Part shown: piece by piece, positions 36,537 to 44,918 of the stretch | How positions within the stretch are numbered: the stretch's first letter is position 1 | Layout: every line of letters begins with the position of its first letter | DNA from: Pseudomonas mohnii | GTDB lineage: Bacteria; Pseudomonadota; Gammaproteobacteria; Pseudomonadales; Pseudomonadaceae | Assembly: GCF_900105115.1 (NCBI RefSeq) | Contig: NZ_FNRV01000001.1 | Coordinates: 930,001 to 994,000, forward strand | Direction: 5' to 3' | Length of the DNA: 64,000 nucleotides | The notes under the pieces: model-generated | What the model saw: only the letters and a program-made list of their open reading frames with translations | The model's database searches: none | Told to the model about the DNA's origin: nothing | Made by a program: the position numbers and the translations under genes

Positions 36537-37814
36537 TCAACCGGTTATCCCTGCACACGTTTCATTGATTGAAAGTTGTGTGTTTTCCTGTACCGCTGAG
36601 TGGCCCGAACTGCTGACAAAGGCAAAAGCCTGTTTCAGGTCGTCGAGCAGGTCGTCGGTGTCTTCGATGCCGACGGAGATCCGCACCAATCCTTCGGAGA
36701 TACCCAGGGCCAGTCGCTCCTCCAGCGTGTTCTCGACATGACTGGTGGTACGGGCCGGGCCATAGATGGTTTCCACCGCACCGAGATTGCCTGCGCAGTG
36801 AGCGAAACGCAGGCGTGGCAAGAGCACCTTGACCGTGTCCATACCGCCCATCACGACAAAGCTGACGATTGCACCAAAGCCGGACATTTGCGCGCACGCC
36901 ACCGCGTGATTCGGGTGGCCGGGCAAGCCGGGATAATTGACCGACTCCACCAACGGTTCGGTGCACAGGTACTCCGCCAGGGCCCGGGCACTGCGTTGCT
37001 GCTGACGCATGCGCAGCACCAGGGTTTTCATGCCGCGAATGATCATGTAGGCGGAGAACGGGTCGAGTGTTGCACCGTTGATTTCCCGGTAGTGACGCAC
37101 CTTGGCCATCAGCCCTTCGCTGCCGCACACCAGGCCACCGAGCACGTCGCCGTGCCCGCTGAGAAACTTGGTCGCACTGTGAATGACCACGTCCACACCC
37201 AGCGCCAGCGGGTTCTGGTTCAACGGCGTGGCGAACGTGTTATCCGCCACCACAATGGCACCGACACGTTTGGCAGCGGCCACCAGACGCTGGATATCCA
37301 CTATTTTGAGGGTCGGATTGGTGGGTGTTTCCAGATACACCAGTTGGCAACCCTTGGCGATTTCGCGTTCGATTTCTTCGTGATCGAACGTCTCGCACAA
37401 CGTCACCTCCACACCGGTACGCGGCAGGAACTCTTCGAAAATCTTGTTGGTGCCGCCATAGCTGTCCTTGGTCGACACGACCCGATCGCCATGGGCCAGG
37501 AAGGTGTAGAGCACACTGCTGATCGCCGCCATTCCGCTACTGAACGCCACGGCAGACTCGGCCATTTCCAACTCGCGAATTTTTGCCTCGAGGGTCTCGA
37601 CCGTCGGGTTGCCCATGCGGCTGTAAATGAAGCCCGGTGCCTTGCCCAAAGCGACGTCGTACCAGACGTCGATGTCGTCGTAACCATATGCAGCACTGAC
37701 GACGATCGGGGTTTGCGTGGCATTGTAAGGATGCCTGACTTGCTCGCCGCCCCACACTGCGCGGGTCCCCGAACCCGCATTTACCAACGCCGCGCTGCCT
37801 GGTTTTTTATTCAT
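36537..37814 (-). CDS. Trans-sulfuration (Cys/Met metabolism) PLP enzyme
   Basis: A 425-residue member of the cystathionine gamma-synthase/gamma-lyase/methionine gamma-lyase family. It has the PLP Schiff-base Lys in SATKFLSGHGDVLGG, the phosphate-binding YSRMGNPT, and the SGMAAIS motif. Family members work on homoserine esters, cystathionine, homocysteine or methionine and cannot be split reliably by eye; the neighbourhood (homoserine dehydrogenase, ThrC-like, permease) points to the aspartate-family amino acids. Start MNKKPGS at 37814. First gene of the leftward group. Confidence 0.9.
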   Translation of the reverse strand: MNKKPGSAALVNAGSGTRAVWGGEQVRHPYNATQTPIVVSAAYGYDDIDVWYDVALGKAPGFIYSRMGNPTVETLEAKIRELEMAESAVAFSSGMAAISSVLYTFLAHGDRVVSTKDSYGGTNKIFEEFLPRTGVEVTLCETFDHEEIEREIAKGCQLVYLETPTNPTLKIVDIQRLVAAAKRVGAIVVADNTFATPLNQNPLALGVDVVIHSATKFLSGHGDVLGGLVCGSEGLMAKVRHYREINGATLDPFSAYMIIRGMKTLVLRMRQQQRSARALAEYLCTEPLVESVNYPGLPGHPNHAVACAQMSGFGAIVSFVVMGGMDTVKVLLPRLRFAHCAGNLGAVETIYGPARTTSHVENTLEERLALGISEGLVRISVGIEDTDDLLDDLKQAFAFVSSSGHSAVQENTQLSINETCAGITG

Positions 37815-37932
37815 AAAGACTACTCGCACTGAGGGCGGCGAATGTTGAGTCACTCACCGGATCTGGCGGCCAATATATTGAAAAGCCGCGCCCCCGAGAA
37901 ACGATGTTATCGGTGCCTAAGGGCTGCTTTTT

Positions 37933-38103
37933 TTAATGGCTGTCCGGCGTGGGGGGCAGATCAATCGCGGGGGCAAGGTCGGGCAGCCAGGCGTGCAACG
38001 AAGCCGTGGCCTTGGGCCAATTGCAAGGCCATAGCCGATCGACCAGGACACGTCGTCCATCTTCGGCAGCGACAGGCTCGTCGACAGGCTTGCACTGGAT
38101 CAT
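37933..38103 (-). pseudogene. Truncated DUF488-family gene, translationally coupled to AraC gene
   Basis: A 56-codon frame whose first 45 residues match the start of DUF488 proteins: MIQCKPVDEPVAAEDGRRV followed by LVDRLWP, then the W-L-P-D-L-A-P region. Full DUF488 proteins are about 115-120 residues; here the frame ends after a Pro-rich tail, losing the second half. The ATG at 38103 lies 6 bp after the AraC stop, with GGAGGGGG overlapping the AraC end as ribosome-binding site, so it may still be translated. Probably a decayed gene; a functional short form cannot be excluded. Confidence 0.6.
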
Positions 38104-38109
38104 CAGCGT

Positions 38110-38922
38110 TTACCCCCTCCATTCCCGCGGGCTCACCCCGGTCTTGCGCCGAAACGCCCGAGCCAAAGCCGAGGGGCTTTCGTAACCAACCTCTTCGGCG
38201 ATCAGGGCAATGGGCTTGCCCTCGCGCAAGCGTTTCTGCGCCAGGCTGATGCGCCAACTCACCAGATAATCCACCGGCGTCTGCCCGACCACCCGCCGGA
38301 AATGCTCGGCGAAGCTGGCCCGCGACATGTTGGCCGCCACCGACAGTTCCGCCACGCTCCAGGCCTTGCCGGGAGCCTCGTGCATAAGGTTCAGGGGGCG
38401 TGCCAGACGCGAATCGGCGAGACCGGCCATCATGCCCGGCGGTTGATTGCGGCTGCTCAGAATGTGCCGCAGCAACAGAATCACCAGCAGCTCGAACAAG
38501 CGGTCCATGACTGCTTCACGCCCGCAGGTGCCGTCAAAAGCCTCGTTGAACAGCCATTCCAGGGTGCTGGCCAGGGTCGGGATTTCATCGAGTTTCAGCA
38601 CCATGTAATCGGGCAACGCGCCGGCGAGGGCATTGCCCGAGCCGCCATCGAAGTTCAGCGAGGCACAGACCAACTGCGTGGCCGATGCTTGCGTGGCGGA
38701 CAAGCGGTGACGGTACGGCCGGGGGAAAAAGATCAGCGTCGGCTCGGTGATCTTCAGCGCTCGCTCATCGGCCAGTTTCAGCACGACCTCCCCGGCCTGC
38801 AGCAAATGCAGATGACCGCACGTCTGGCTGCCATCGAAAGCCGAGGTGCCGCAAAACGTGCCGCTGTGAAAGGTGCCGGCATTGACGCCGAAATGCGTGA
38901 GCAACGTGGACAAGCGATCCAT
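38110..38922 (-). CDS. AraC-family regulator with cupin sensor domain
   Basis: A 270-residue protein. The N-terminal cupin-type sensor (GVNAGTFHSGTFCGTSAF; FFPRPYRHRLSA) is followed by a C-terminal double HTH (WSVAELSVAANMSRASFAEH and IALIAEEVGYESPSALARAF), the AraC signature. Start MDRLSTLL at 38922 with GGGAG upstream is typical; ATGs at 38964 and 38982 are alternatives. It is divergent from the AhpD-like/glutaredoxin pair at 39059, the probable targets. Confidence 0.9.
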   Translation of the reverse strand: MDRLSTLLTHFGVNAGTFHSGTFCGTSAFDGSQTCGHLHLLQAGEVVLKLADERALKITEPTLIFFPRPYRHRLSATQASATQLVCASLNFDGGSGNALAGALPDYMVLKLDEIPTLASTLEWLFNEAFDGTCGREAVMDRLFELLVILLLRHILSSRNQPPGMMAGLADSRLARPLNLMHEAPGKAWSVAELSVAANMSRASFAEHFRRVVGQTPVDYLVSWRISLAQKRLREGKPIALIAEEVGYESPSALARAFRRKTGVSPREWRG

Positions 38923-39058
38923 GAGGGGGGGCTCCCGAAGGCAGTTCTGGACGATCTGTTGCATATCGTCGACGATTTGCACCCAATAGACCAGCCCAGG
39001 CCTTTAGCATGAACTCCGTACCCAGCGCCTGTCGCGCTTGAATCCTCGGAGAATCATC

Positions 39059-39577
39059 ATGACCCGCATTATCCCTGTCAGCCTCGAAAACGCCGCCGAC
39101 GCCGCCCGCCCTCTGCTGGAAGGCGTGCAAAAGAAAATCGGCTTCCTGCCCAACGTGTTCAAAGTCCTGGCCCACGCCCCTGCCGTGCTCACCTCCTACG
39201 TGCAGAACTCGGCGGCATTGGGCAAGACGTCCCTGAGCGCAACGCAAAAGGAAGCCATCTTCCTTGCCACGTCACAGGTCAACGGTTGCGACTACTGCCT
39301 GGCGGCCCACACGCTGTTTGCCGGCAAGGCCGGTCTGTCCAGCCAGGACATCCTGAGCGCCCGTGACGGCAAGCTCGACGCCTATGCCCTGCTGGCACAG
39401 CAAATCACTGAAACTCGTGGACACCTGAGCAGCGAGCAGATTGCAGCGGCACGCGCCGCCGGTCTCGACGACGGCAAGATCATCGAAGTGATTGCCCATG
39501 TGGCATCGCAGACGCTGACCAACTACCTGAACAACGTCGCGCTGACCGATATCGACTTCCCGGCCATCGATGCCTGA
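39059..39577 (+). CDS. AhpD-like / carboxymuconolactone decarboxylase-family peroxidase-related protein
   Basis: A 172-residue all-helical CMD-family protein with redox motif Cys-Asp-Tyr-Cys followed by LAAH, the CxxC-x3-H pattern of AhpD alkylhydroperoxidases, and an N-terminal LLEGVQKKIGFLPNVFKVLAHAP typical of uncharacterized-peroxidase-related proteins. Likely reduces peroxides or relays thiol electrons; the glutaredoxin gene 26 bp downstream fits as a redox partner. GGAG precedes the start. Confidence 0.92.
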   Translation: MTRIIPVSLENAADAARPLLEGVQKKIGFLPNVFKVLAHAPAVLTSYVQNSAALGKTSLSATQKEAIFLATSQVNGCDYCLAAHTLFAGKAGLSSQDILSARDGKLDAYALLAQQITETRGHLSSEQIAAARAAGLDDGKIIEVIAHVASQTLTNYLNNVALTDIDFPAIDA

Positions 39578-39603
39578 GCCACGCCAATAGCGGAGAACCG
39601 AGC

Positions 39604-39855
39604 ATGAACACTGTGACCCTGTACACCACCGACACCTGCCCTTACTGCCGCAGTGCCAAGTCACTGCTGATCAGCAAAGGCATCACCCTGCAGGAAATCA
39701 ACATTCAGGCCCAGCCGGGCAAACTCGAAGAAATGCTCAGCCGCAGTGGCCGGCGCAGCGTGCCGCAGATTTTCATCGGCGACACGCATATCGGCGGCTT
39801 CGACGACCTGGCCAAACTGGATCGCCAGGGCGGCTTGATGTCGATGCTGGCCTGA
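39604..39855 (+). CDS. grxC: Glutaredoxin (GrxC type)
   Basis: An 83-residue dithiol glutaredoxin with active site TCPYCR (Cys12, Cys15), cis-proline SVPQIFIGDTHIGG and C-terminal glutathione-binding GGFDDL. It reduces disulfides with glutathione. Linked to the AhpD-like gene 26 bp upstream. Pseudomonas has another grxC elsewhere by general knowledge, so this may be a paralogue; the symbol denotes type. Confidence 0.92.
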   Translation: MNTVTLYTTDTCPYCRSAKSLLISKGITLQEINIQAQPGKLEEMLSRSGRRSVPQIFIGDTHIGGFDDLAKLDRQGGLMSMLA

Positions 39856-39883
39856 GCCTGAACGGTCCAGGCCCAACACCAAT

Positions 39884-39995
39884 CTGTGGCGAGGGCGCTT
39901 GCCGGAACGCCGCACCGTCCCGTTGGGCTGCGCAGCGGCCCCCAAAATGGGGACTGCGATACAGTCCAGCGGGCGCAAGCTCCCTCACCACACAA
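39884..39995. repeat. Pseudomonas interspersed palindromic repeat pair (REP/BIME-like)
   Basis: TGTGGCGAGGGCGCTTGCC on one side and, in inverted order, GGGCGCAAGCTCCCTCACCA on the other, with TTGGGCTGCGCAGCGGCCCC between, are variants of the TGTGGCGAGGGAGCTTGCTC elements common in P. fluorescens intergenic DNA. Lies between glutaredoxin and the MscS channel gene. Confidence 0.65.
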
Positions 39996-40101
39996 GCGCG
40001 ATACCGGCATCGCCCGGCACATCCGACCAAACAACGCTCTAACGTGCGCGTCATGACCTAACCTCATAGGCTAAATGGCTCACCACCCATCGAGCACGCC
40101 T

Positions 40102-42489
40102 ATGCGCAATGCCTTGAAGTCCGTGATATTCATCGTTTTCGTGCTATTGGCGTCGAGCGGCGCGATGCTGTCGGCGGCGCCCATGCTCGATGTCCCGGGC
40201 GCCGGCGCGAGCAGCGCTGTCGCCAAGGTGTCCGACAGCGATCTGGAGGCGCTGCAAGGCCAACTCAACAGCCTCAAACAACAGGTCTCTCAGGTCAGCA
40301 ATTACAACCAACTGGAGCCCCCGCAGGATTTGGTTCAGTCGCTGATCAAGGAGGCTGATCGCCTGTCGGCACTGTTGTTGCCCGAACAAGCGCAATTACA
40401 GTCCCAACTGGGGGTGCTGAGCCCTGCTCCGCTGGCTGAGGCCACGCTGGAGGAGTCCGATATCGCCAGCCAAAGGGCTGCGCTCACCGAACAAAAAAAC
40501 AAGGTCGATTCCAAACTGAAAACCCTGGCGGCGATCAAAGCCAGCGCCGCCGAATTGCTCACCCAGATTGCTGCCATCCGACGCAGCCTGCTGGAAACCG
40601 AAGTGACCCAACGCACCCGGAGCATCCTCAATCCCTGGTTTTGGGTCCCGCTATTCGATCCACCTGCCGACGACCGGCAACGGCTGGTCGAGTTCATGCA
40701 GCAGGCGGGCGACACGCTGCATTCGGTCTGGCAACCGGGCAAGCGCCTCTTGACCAGCGTGCTCGTGATATTCGCCGTGGTCCTGTGGGGCCTGGGCCGT
40801 CGGCTCGCCGAACGCGGACTGACCTGGTTGTGCATTCACCGGATGCCCGAAGGACGCCTGCGCCGCAGCGCCCTCGCGCTAGCGTCGGTCGTCGCCACGG
40901 TGCTGACCGCCGGTATCGCCCTGCGTGTCCTGTTTTTTGCCCTCACCCGCGAACTGCCGTTGACACCGCAACTGGCAGGGTTTTCCGAAGAATTCGAAAA
41001 AATCGTCTACACCTGCGTGATGATCACCGGTTTGAGCCGTGCGCTGTTGTCCACCCAACATCCGTCATGGCGACTGCCGGCCATTGCCGACGAGGTGGCA
41101 CTGGCAATCAAACCCTATCCCCGGCGATTGGCTGCCGTCTTGCTGGTGGCGGTGTCAGTGGCCCAGTTGACCAATGCCACCGGCATGAGCTCCGAGGTCG
41201 TGATCACGGTCCGTGGGTTGGTCGCACTTATCATTTCAACCTTGATCGGTTCGATTCTGTTGCGGGTCAACAGAACCCGGCGGGCCATGGTGGTGGCCGG
41301 CGATGCGCCTGAGGCGGGCCGTACACTGGCTGGCGTGGTGTATGCCTTCGCCAGCATCGCGACCGTGGCCTCGCTGTTCTCCCTGCTCATTGGCTATGTG
41401 TCGCTGTCGCGCTTCATCACTTACGAACTGGTCTGGTTGTTCATCATTTTTGCCGGTTTCTATTTGCTGATACAGCTGCTCAAGGACAGCTGTGAGTACC
41501 TGTTTTCACCTCGGCAACCCACTGGCAAAACGCTCAAGCAGTTGCTCGGTATTGGCGATACGCGCCTGGAGCAGATCTCGGTCATTTTGTCTGGCGTCGG
41601 TCGTGCCGCCCTGTTGCTGATCGCTTTCATCTCGCTGCTGGTGGGTGGCGTGGGCTCGACCCTCGGCCAACTGGCAAACAACACCCTGGCGATGCTTGGC
41701 GGTGACGGCCTGCGCAAACTGAACATTGTCCCGGCCAATCTGCTGCACGGCCTGCTGGCGCTGCTGATCGGCATCTATCTGGTGCGGACCCTGAGCCGCT
41801 GGCTGGACAACGAGTTGCTGCCGAAAACGGAAATGGACCCGGGCATGTGCGCCTCGCTCAGCACATTGTTTTCCAACATCGGCTATGCCTTGGTGATCCT
41901 GCTCATGCTGTCGTCGCTGGGGGTCAAGTGGACCAACCTGGCCTGGATCGTCAGTGCCTTGTCGGTGGGGATCGGCTTCGGTCTTCAAGAGATCGTCAAG
42001 AACTTCGTCTCCGGCCTGATTCTGCTCACCGAACGCCCGGTGAAGGTCGGCGACCTGATCAGCATCAGCGGGGTTGAAGGCGATATCCGTCGGATCAATG
42101 TGCGGGCCACCGAGATACAACTGGCTGACCGCTCGATTGTCATCGTGCCGAACTCGCAGCTGATTTCGCAGAACCTGCGCAACGTCACCCTCGGCGGCAG
42201 CGCCCAAGGCGTGGCGACACTTGAACTGACCTTCCCGCTGGACATCGACCCGGAGCAGGTGCGCAACCTGCTGTACGACACCTTCTGCGAGCACGAATCC
42301 ATTCTGGAAAAACCGGCGCCGTTCGTACGCTTCAGCCAACTGAAACCCGAAGGCATTACGCTGACGATCACCGGTTACGTCGCCAGCCCACGCGCGGTCG
42401 GCTCGATCAAGAGCGAACTGCTGTTTGAGATACTCAAGCGACTGGGCGCCGCCGGGATCGAACTGGCGAAACCGCCACCGGCGGCGTGA
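40102..42489 (+). CDS. MscS-family mechanosensitive channel with long N-terminal region
   Basis: About 795 residues. Signal peptide (MRNALKSVIFIVFVLLASSG), periplasmic coiled-coil domain (residues 40-170, heptad-rich QLNSLKQQVSQV), about ten TM helices, then the MscS core: pore-lining and beta domain SVGIGFGLQEIVKNFVSGLI and TERPVKVGDLI, ending in the alpha/beta domain. This MscK/YbiO-like layout gives tension-gated ion release under hypo-osmotic shock. Start 40102 gives the signal peptide; an in-frame ATG at 40075 adds nine residues. It converges on the aldehyde dehydrogenase. Confidence 0.9.
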   Translation: MRNALKSVIFIVFVLLASSGAMLSAAPMLDVPGAGASSAVAKVSDSDLEALQGQLNSLKQQVSQVSNYNQLEPPQDLVQSLIKEADRLSALLLPEQAQLQSQLGVLSPAPLAEATLEESDIASQRAALTEQKNKVDSKLKTLAAIKASAAELLTQIAAIRRSLLETEVTQRTRSILNPWFWVPLFDPPADDRQRLVEFMQQAGDTLHSVWQPGKRLLTSVLVIFAVVLWGLGRRLAERGLTWLCIHRMPEGRLRRSALALASVVATVLTAGIALRVLFFALTRELPLTPQLAGFSEEFEKIVYTCVMITGLSRALLSTQHPSWRLPAIADEVALAIKPYPRRLAAVLLVAVSVAQLTNATGMSSEVVITVRGLVALIISTLIGSILLRVNRTRRAMVVAGDAPEAGRTLAGVVYAFASIATVASLFSLLIGYVSLSRFITYELVWLFIIFAGFYLLIQLLKDSCEYLFSPRQPTGKTLKQLLGIGDTRLEQISVILSGVGRAALLLIAFISLLVGGVGSTLGQLANNTLAMLGGDGLRKLNIVPANLLHGLLALLIGIYLVRTLSRWLDNELLPKTEMDPGMCASLSTLFSNIGYALVILLMLSSLGVKWTNLAWIVSALSVGIGFGLQEIVKNFVSGLILLTERPVKVGDLISISGVEGDIRRINVRATEIQLADRSIVIVPNSQLISQNLRNVTLGGSAQGVATLELTFPLDIDPEQVRNLLYDTFCEHESILEKPAPFVRFSQLKPEGITLTITGYVASPRAVGSIKSELLFEILKRLGAAGIELAKPPPAA

Positions 42490-42506
42490 TCCCCGATCAC
42501 GCCGCC
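42480..42506. terminator. Palindrome between convergent genes
   Basis: GGCGGCGTGATC and GATCACGCCGCC form a 12-bp stem with a 3-nt loop overlapping the MscS stop codon and 14 bp from the aldehyde dehydrogenase stop. Likely bidirectional hairpin terminator, without a clear T-tract. Confidence 0.55.
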
Positions 42507-42519
42507 GGCGACCCTTGCA

Positions 42520-44010
42520 TCAATGCGCAATACACACAGATTTAAGCTCGGTAAAAGCCTCGATCACCGCACGACCAAACTCACGGCCCATGCCCGATTG
42601 CTTGACCCCGCCGAACGGCATCGCCGGGTCGAGCAGCACGTGGGCGTTGACCCAGACCGTACCGGCTTCGATGCGCGGCACCAGGTTCATGGCTTTGCTC
42701 AGGTCGTTGGTCCACAGGCTGGCGGCCAGGCCATAGCGGTTGTCGTTGGCCAGTTCGATCACGGCCTCTTCATCGTCGAACGGCATCACGCCCAGCACCG
42801 GGCCGAACACTTCTTCCCGGGCCACGGCCATGCTGTGGTCGATGTCGGCGAGGATCGTCGGCTGGACGTAGAAGCCGTCGCCTTCCACCAATTCGCCACC
42901 CGAGACCACACGTGCGCCTTCCTGACGGGCCAGTTCAATGTGCTTGAGCACGCTCTGTTGTTGCTTGCGCGACACCAGCGGGTTGATCGCTGCGTCGCCG
43001 TTCATGCCCGCGCCAATCGGCATGGCCGAAACCGCCGCCGCCAGGGCTTCGACGAATCGGTCGTGGATCGAGCGATGTACGTAGAAACGCGAAGCCGCGG
43101 CACACACCTGGCCGTTGTTCAGCAGGCCACCGAGGATCGCCCCTTGCACGGCTTTTTCAACGTCGGCATCGGCGAGCACGATCATCGGGTTCTTGCCGCC
43201 CAGTTCCAGGGAGAAACGCGTCATGTTGGCCATGCACGCCACCCCGACGCTTTTGCCAACGGCGGTAGAACCGGTAAACGAGACCTTGCTCACCAGCGGA
43301 TGCTGGGTCAGCACGCCACCGACCGAGGCGCCGCCACCGGTCACGACGTTGAACACGCCTGCCGGAATGCCGGCCTCGAGCGCGAGCTCCGCCAGACGCA
43401 TGGCGGTCAGCGGGGTTTCCATGGCCGGCTTGATGATCACCGTGCAACCGGTAGCCAGCGCCGGCATCAGTTTCCAGGCGGCGATCAGCAGCGGGAAGTT
43501 CCACGGCACGATACCGACCACCACACCCACCGGCTCACGCTTGGTGAAGGCGGTGAACTTGGCACCCGGTGGCAACGGGATCGACACGTCGAAGGTTTGC
43601 CCTTCGATCTTGGTCGCCCAGCCGGACATGTAGCGCATGAATTCCACAGTGGCGTTCAGGTCCAGGGCGCGGGCCATGTTGATCGACTTGCCCTGGCTCA
43701 GGGTTTCCAGTTGCGCCAGCTCTTCGGCGTGCTCTTCCACCAGGCGGGTGAAGTTGAGCAGGATGCGCTCGCGATCCGCCGGACGCAGTGCCGACCAGAC
43801 CCCGGACTTGAATGCCTTGTGCGACGACTGCACGGCACGCTCGACGATTTCGGGCGGTGCATCGAGGGTTTCGCACAGGGTCTGCCCGGTGGCCGGGTTG
43901 ACCACGGCGATGCTGTCGCCCTCGGCAAACACCCATTGACCGTCAATGAAGCAGCCGTGGCGGCGTTCGATAAATGCAGCCACCTGCGGCAGGATTTCAA
44001 CGTTGCTCAT
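42520..44010 (-). CDS. Phenylacetaldehyde dehydrogenase-like aldehyde dehydrogenase
   Basis: A 496-residue NAD-dependent ALDH with Asn171 (PWNFP), Glu269 (LELGGKNP) and Cys303 (GQVCAAAS). Its N-terminus (FIDGQWVFAEGDSIAVVNPATG) and overall layout resemble the PeaE/FeaB/StyD phenylacetaldehyde dehydrogenases. It lies in the amine dehydrogenase locus and would oxidise the aldehyde made by AauAB to the acid, such as phenylacetate. A cytochrome c gene precedes it on the same strand, 59 bp away. Substrate is inferred. Confidence 0.9.
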   Translation of the reverse strand: MSNVEILPQVAAFIERRHGCFIDGQWVFAEGDSIAVVNPATGQTLCETLDAPPEIVERAVQSSHKAFKSGVWSALRPADRERILLNFTRLVEEHAEELAQLETLSQGKSINMARALDLNATVEFMRYMSGWATKIEGQTFDVSIPLPPGAKFTAFTKREPVGVVVGIVPWNFPLLIAAWKLMPALATGCTVIIKPAMETPLTAMRLAELALEAGIPAGVFNVVTGGGASVGGVLTQHPLVSKVSFTGSTAVGKSVGVACMANMTRFSLELGGKNPMIVLADADVEKAVQGAILGGLLNNGQVCAAASRFYVHRSIHDRFVEALAAAVSAMPIGAGMNGDAAINPLVSRKQQQSVLKHIELARQEGARVVSGGELVEGDGFYVQPTILADIDHSMAVAREEVFGPVLGVMPFDDEEAVIELANDNRYGLAASLWTNDLSKAMNLVPRIEAGTVWVNAHVLLDPAMPFGGVKQSGMGREFGRAVIEAFTELKSVCIAH

Positions 44011-44069
44011 AATTCACCTTTGGATAAATCGTTCGGTGTGAAGGTTGGAACAGCCAGGAAACCGGCCGC

Positions 44070-44459
44070 TTAGTGTTGTTCTTTGAGGAAGCACACGACC
44101 GCCTGGCGATCGTCCGCCGACGCCAGGCCCATGTAAGGCATGTAGGTGCCAGGCACATAGGCCTGAGGCTGGGTAATCAGTTGCGCGATGTTCTCGGCTT
44201 GCCAATCGATGTTTTTGTTGCGCATGGCTTGCGAGTAGCTGAAGCCCTCCAGGGAGCCGGACTTGCGCCCGACCACACCCGCCAGGTTCGGCCCCATCAT
44301 GCCGGTCGCGCCTTTGGTCACCGAATGGCAAACCCCGCATTCATTGGCAAACACCTCAGCGCCGTGGCGTTGATCGGGGGCGCAATCGGCCGCCAGCGCC
44401 GCCTGGGCCAGGGCCAACGACAACAATCCGAAAAGAGGCAAACGCAGGGAGGTAAACAT
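44070..44459 (-). CDS. Periplasmic class I cytochrome c
   Basis: A 129-residue exported monohaem cytochrome: Sec signal peptide (SLRLPLFGLLSLALAQAALA), haem motif CGVCH (residues 41-45) and Met axial ligand in the YMPYMG segment. Close to mitochondrial-type cytochrome c in pattern (GPNLAGVVGRKSG). Divergent from aauB and upstream of the aldehyde dehydrogenase, it is a candidate electron carrier from the quinoprotein amine dehydrogenase to the terminal oxidase. Start 44459 is fixed by the signal peptide. Confidence 0.92.
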   Translation of the reverse strand: MFTSLRLPLFGLLSLALAQAALAADCAPDQRHGAEVFANECGVCHSVTKGATGMMGPNLAGVVGRKSGSLEGFSYSQAMRNKNIDWQAENIAQLITQPQAYVPGTYMPYMGLASADDRQAVVCFLKEQH

Positions 44460-44918
44460 AGGAAACGACCTTGAAAATCCGCGCATTCGCCAGCAGGCGA
44501 ACGCCAACTCTGAAAGTGCCGGGACAACGGTGCCCCGGCAGGTTGGCAAGGATTGTCGGTGGTCGTTGATTCGCAGGTTTTGCCCTGCGTGCCAGTCGTG
44601 TTGGCGGTTCTGCCAAACCGCTCGGATGCACGTTTGCCTTTCCCTGTAGGAGCGAGCCTGAACTGGCCTGATTATTCCGGGCACCTCTCAATGCCAACAC
44701 GACCTTGGGGGCCGCTTCGCAGCCCAGCGGGACAAGCCCCCTCGCCACAGGGGATCGCATACCCCGGTTTTGTGGCGTGTCAGTGACACTGGCACAGATA
44801 CACAAACACTTGGCAGGCAGGGCAATTCCCGGGGTTGCCGGGCGAGGCACTATTCAATCGTCAGAATCTGCCCACTCACCCGCGATCCGCGTTACCAACA
44901 ATTCAGGAAGTTCCCCTT
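44460..44918. promoter_or_regulatory. Divergent control region of the amine dehydrogenase locus
   Basis: About 460 bp. It contains a palindromic repeat copy (44703-44756, listed separately) and the inverted repeat GTGTCA-G-TGACAC (44777-44789) 130 bp upstream of aauB, a candidate activator site. No sigma-54 promoter with correct spacing was found. No coding frame is supported. Confidence 0.4.
44703..44756. repeat. Pseudomonas interspersed palindromic repeat
   Basis: TTGGGGGCCGCTTCGCAGCC followed by CAGCGGGACAAGCCCCCTCG and CCACAGG is the reverse-orientation form of the element seen at 39884-39995. Lies in the divergent region upstream of aauB. Confidence 0.6.

Noticed and set aside
37949..38185. 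Plus-strand 78-codon frame next to the AraC gene
   Set aside because: It is antisense to the DUF488 fragment and the AraC 3' end, with no domain content.
42523..44073. Plus-strand frame of 516 codons opposite the phenylacetaldehyde dehydrogenase-like gene
   Set aside because: Shadow of the ALDH codon pattern; low-complexity His/Arg/Asp composition and no recognised motif.
44460..44918. Possible sigma-54 promoters (TGGCAC-like sequences near 44590 and 44790)
   Set aside because: GG-to-GC spacing is 8 rather than the required 10 bases.
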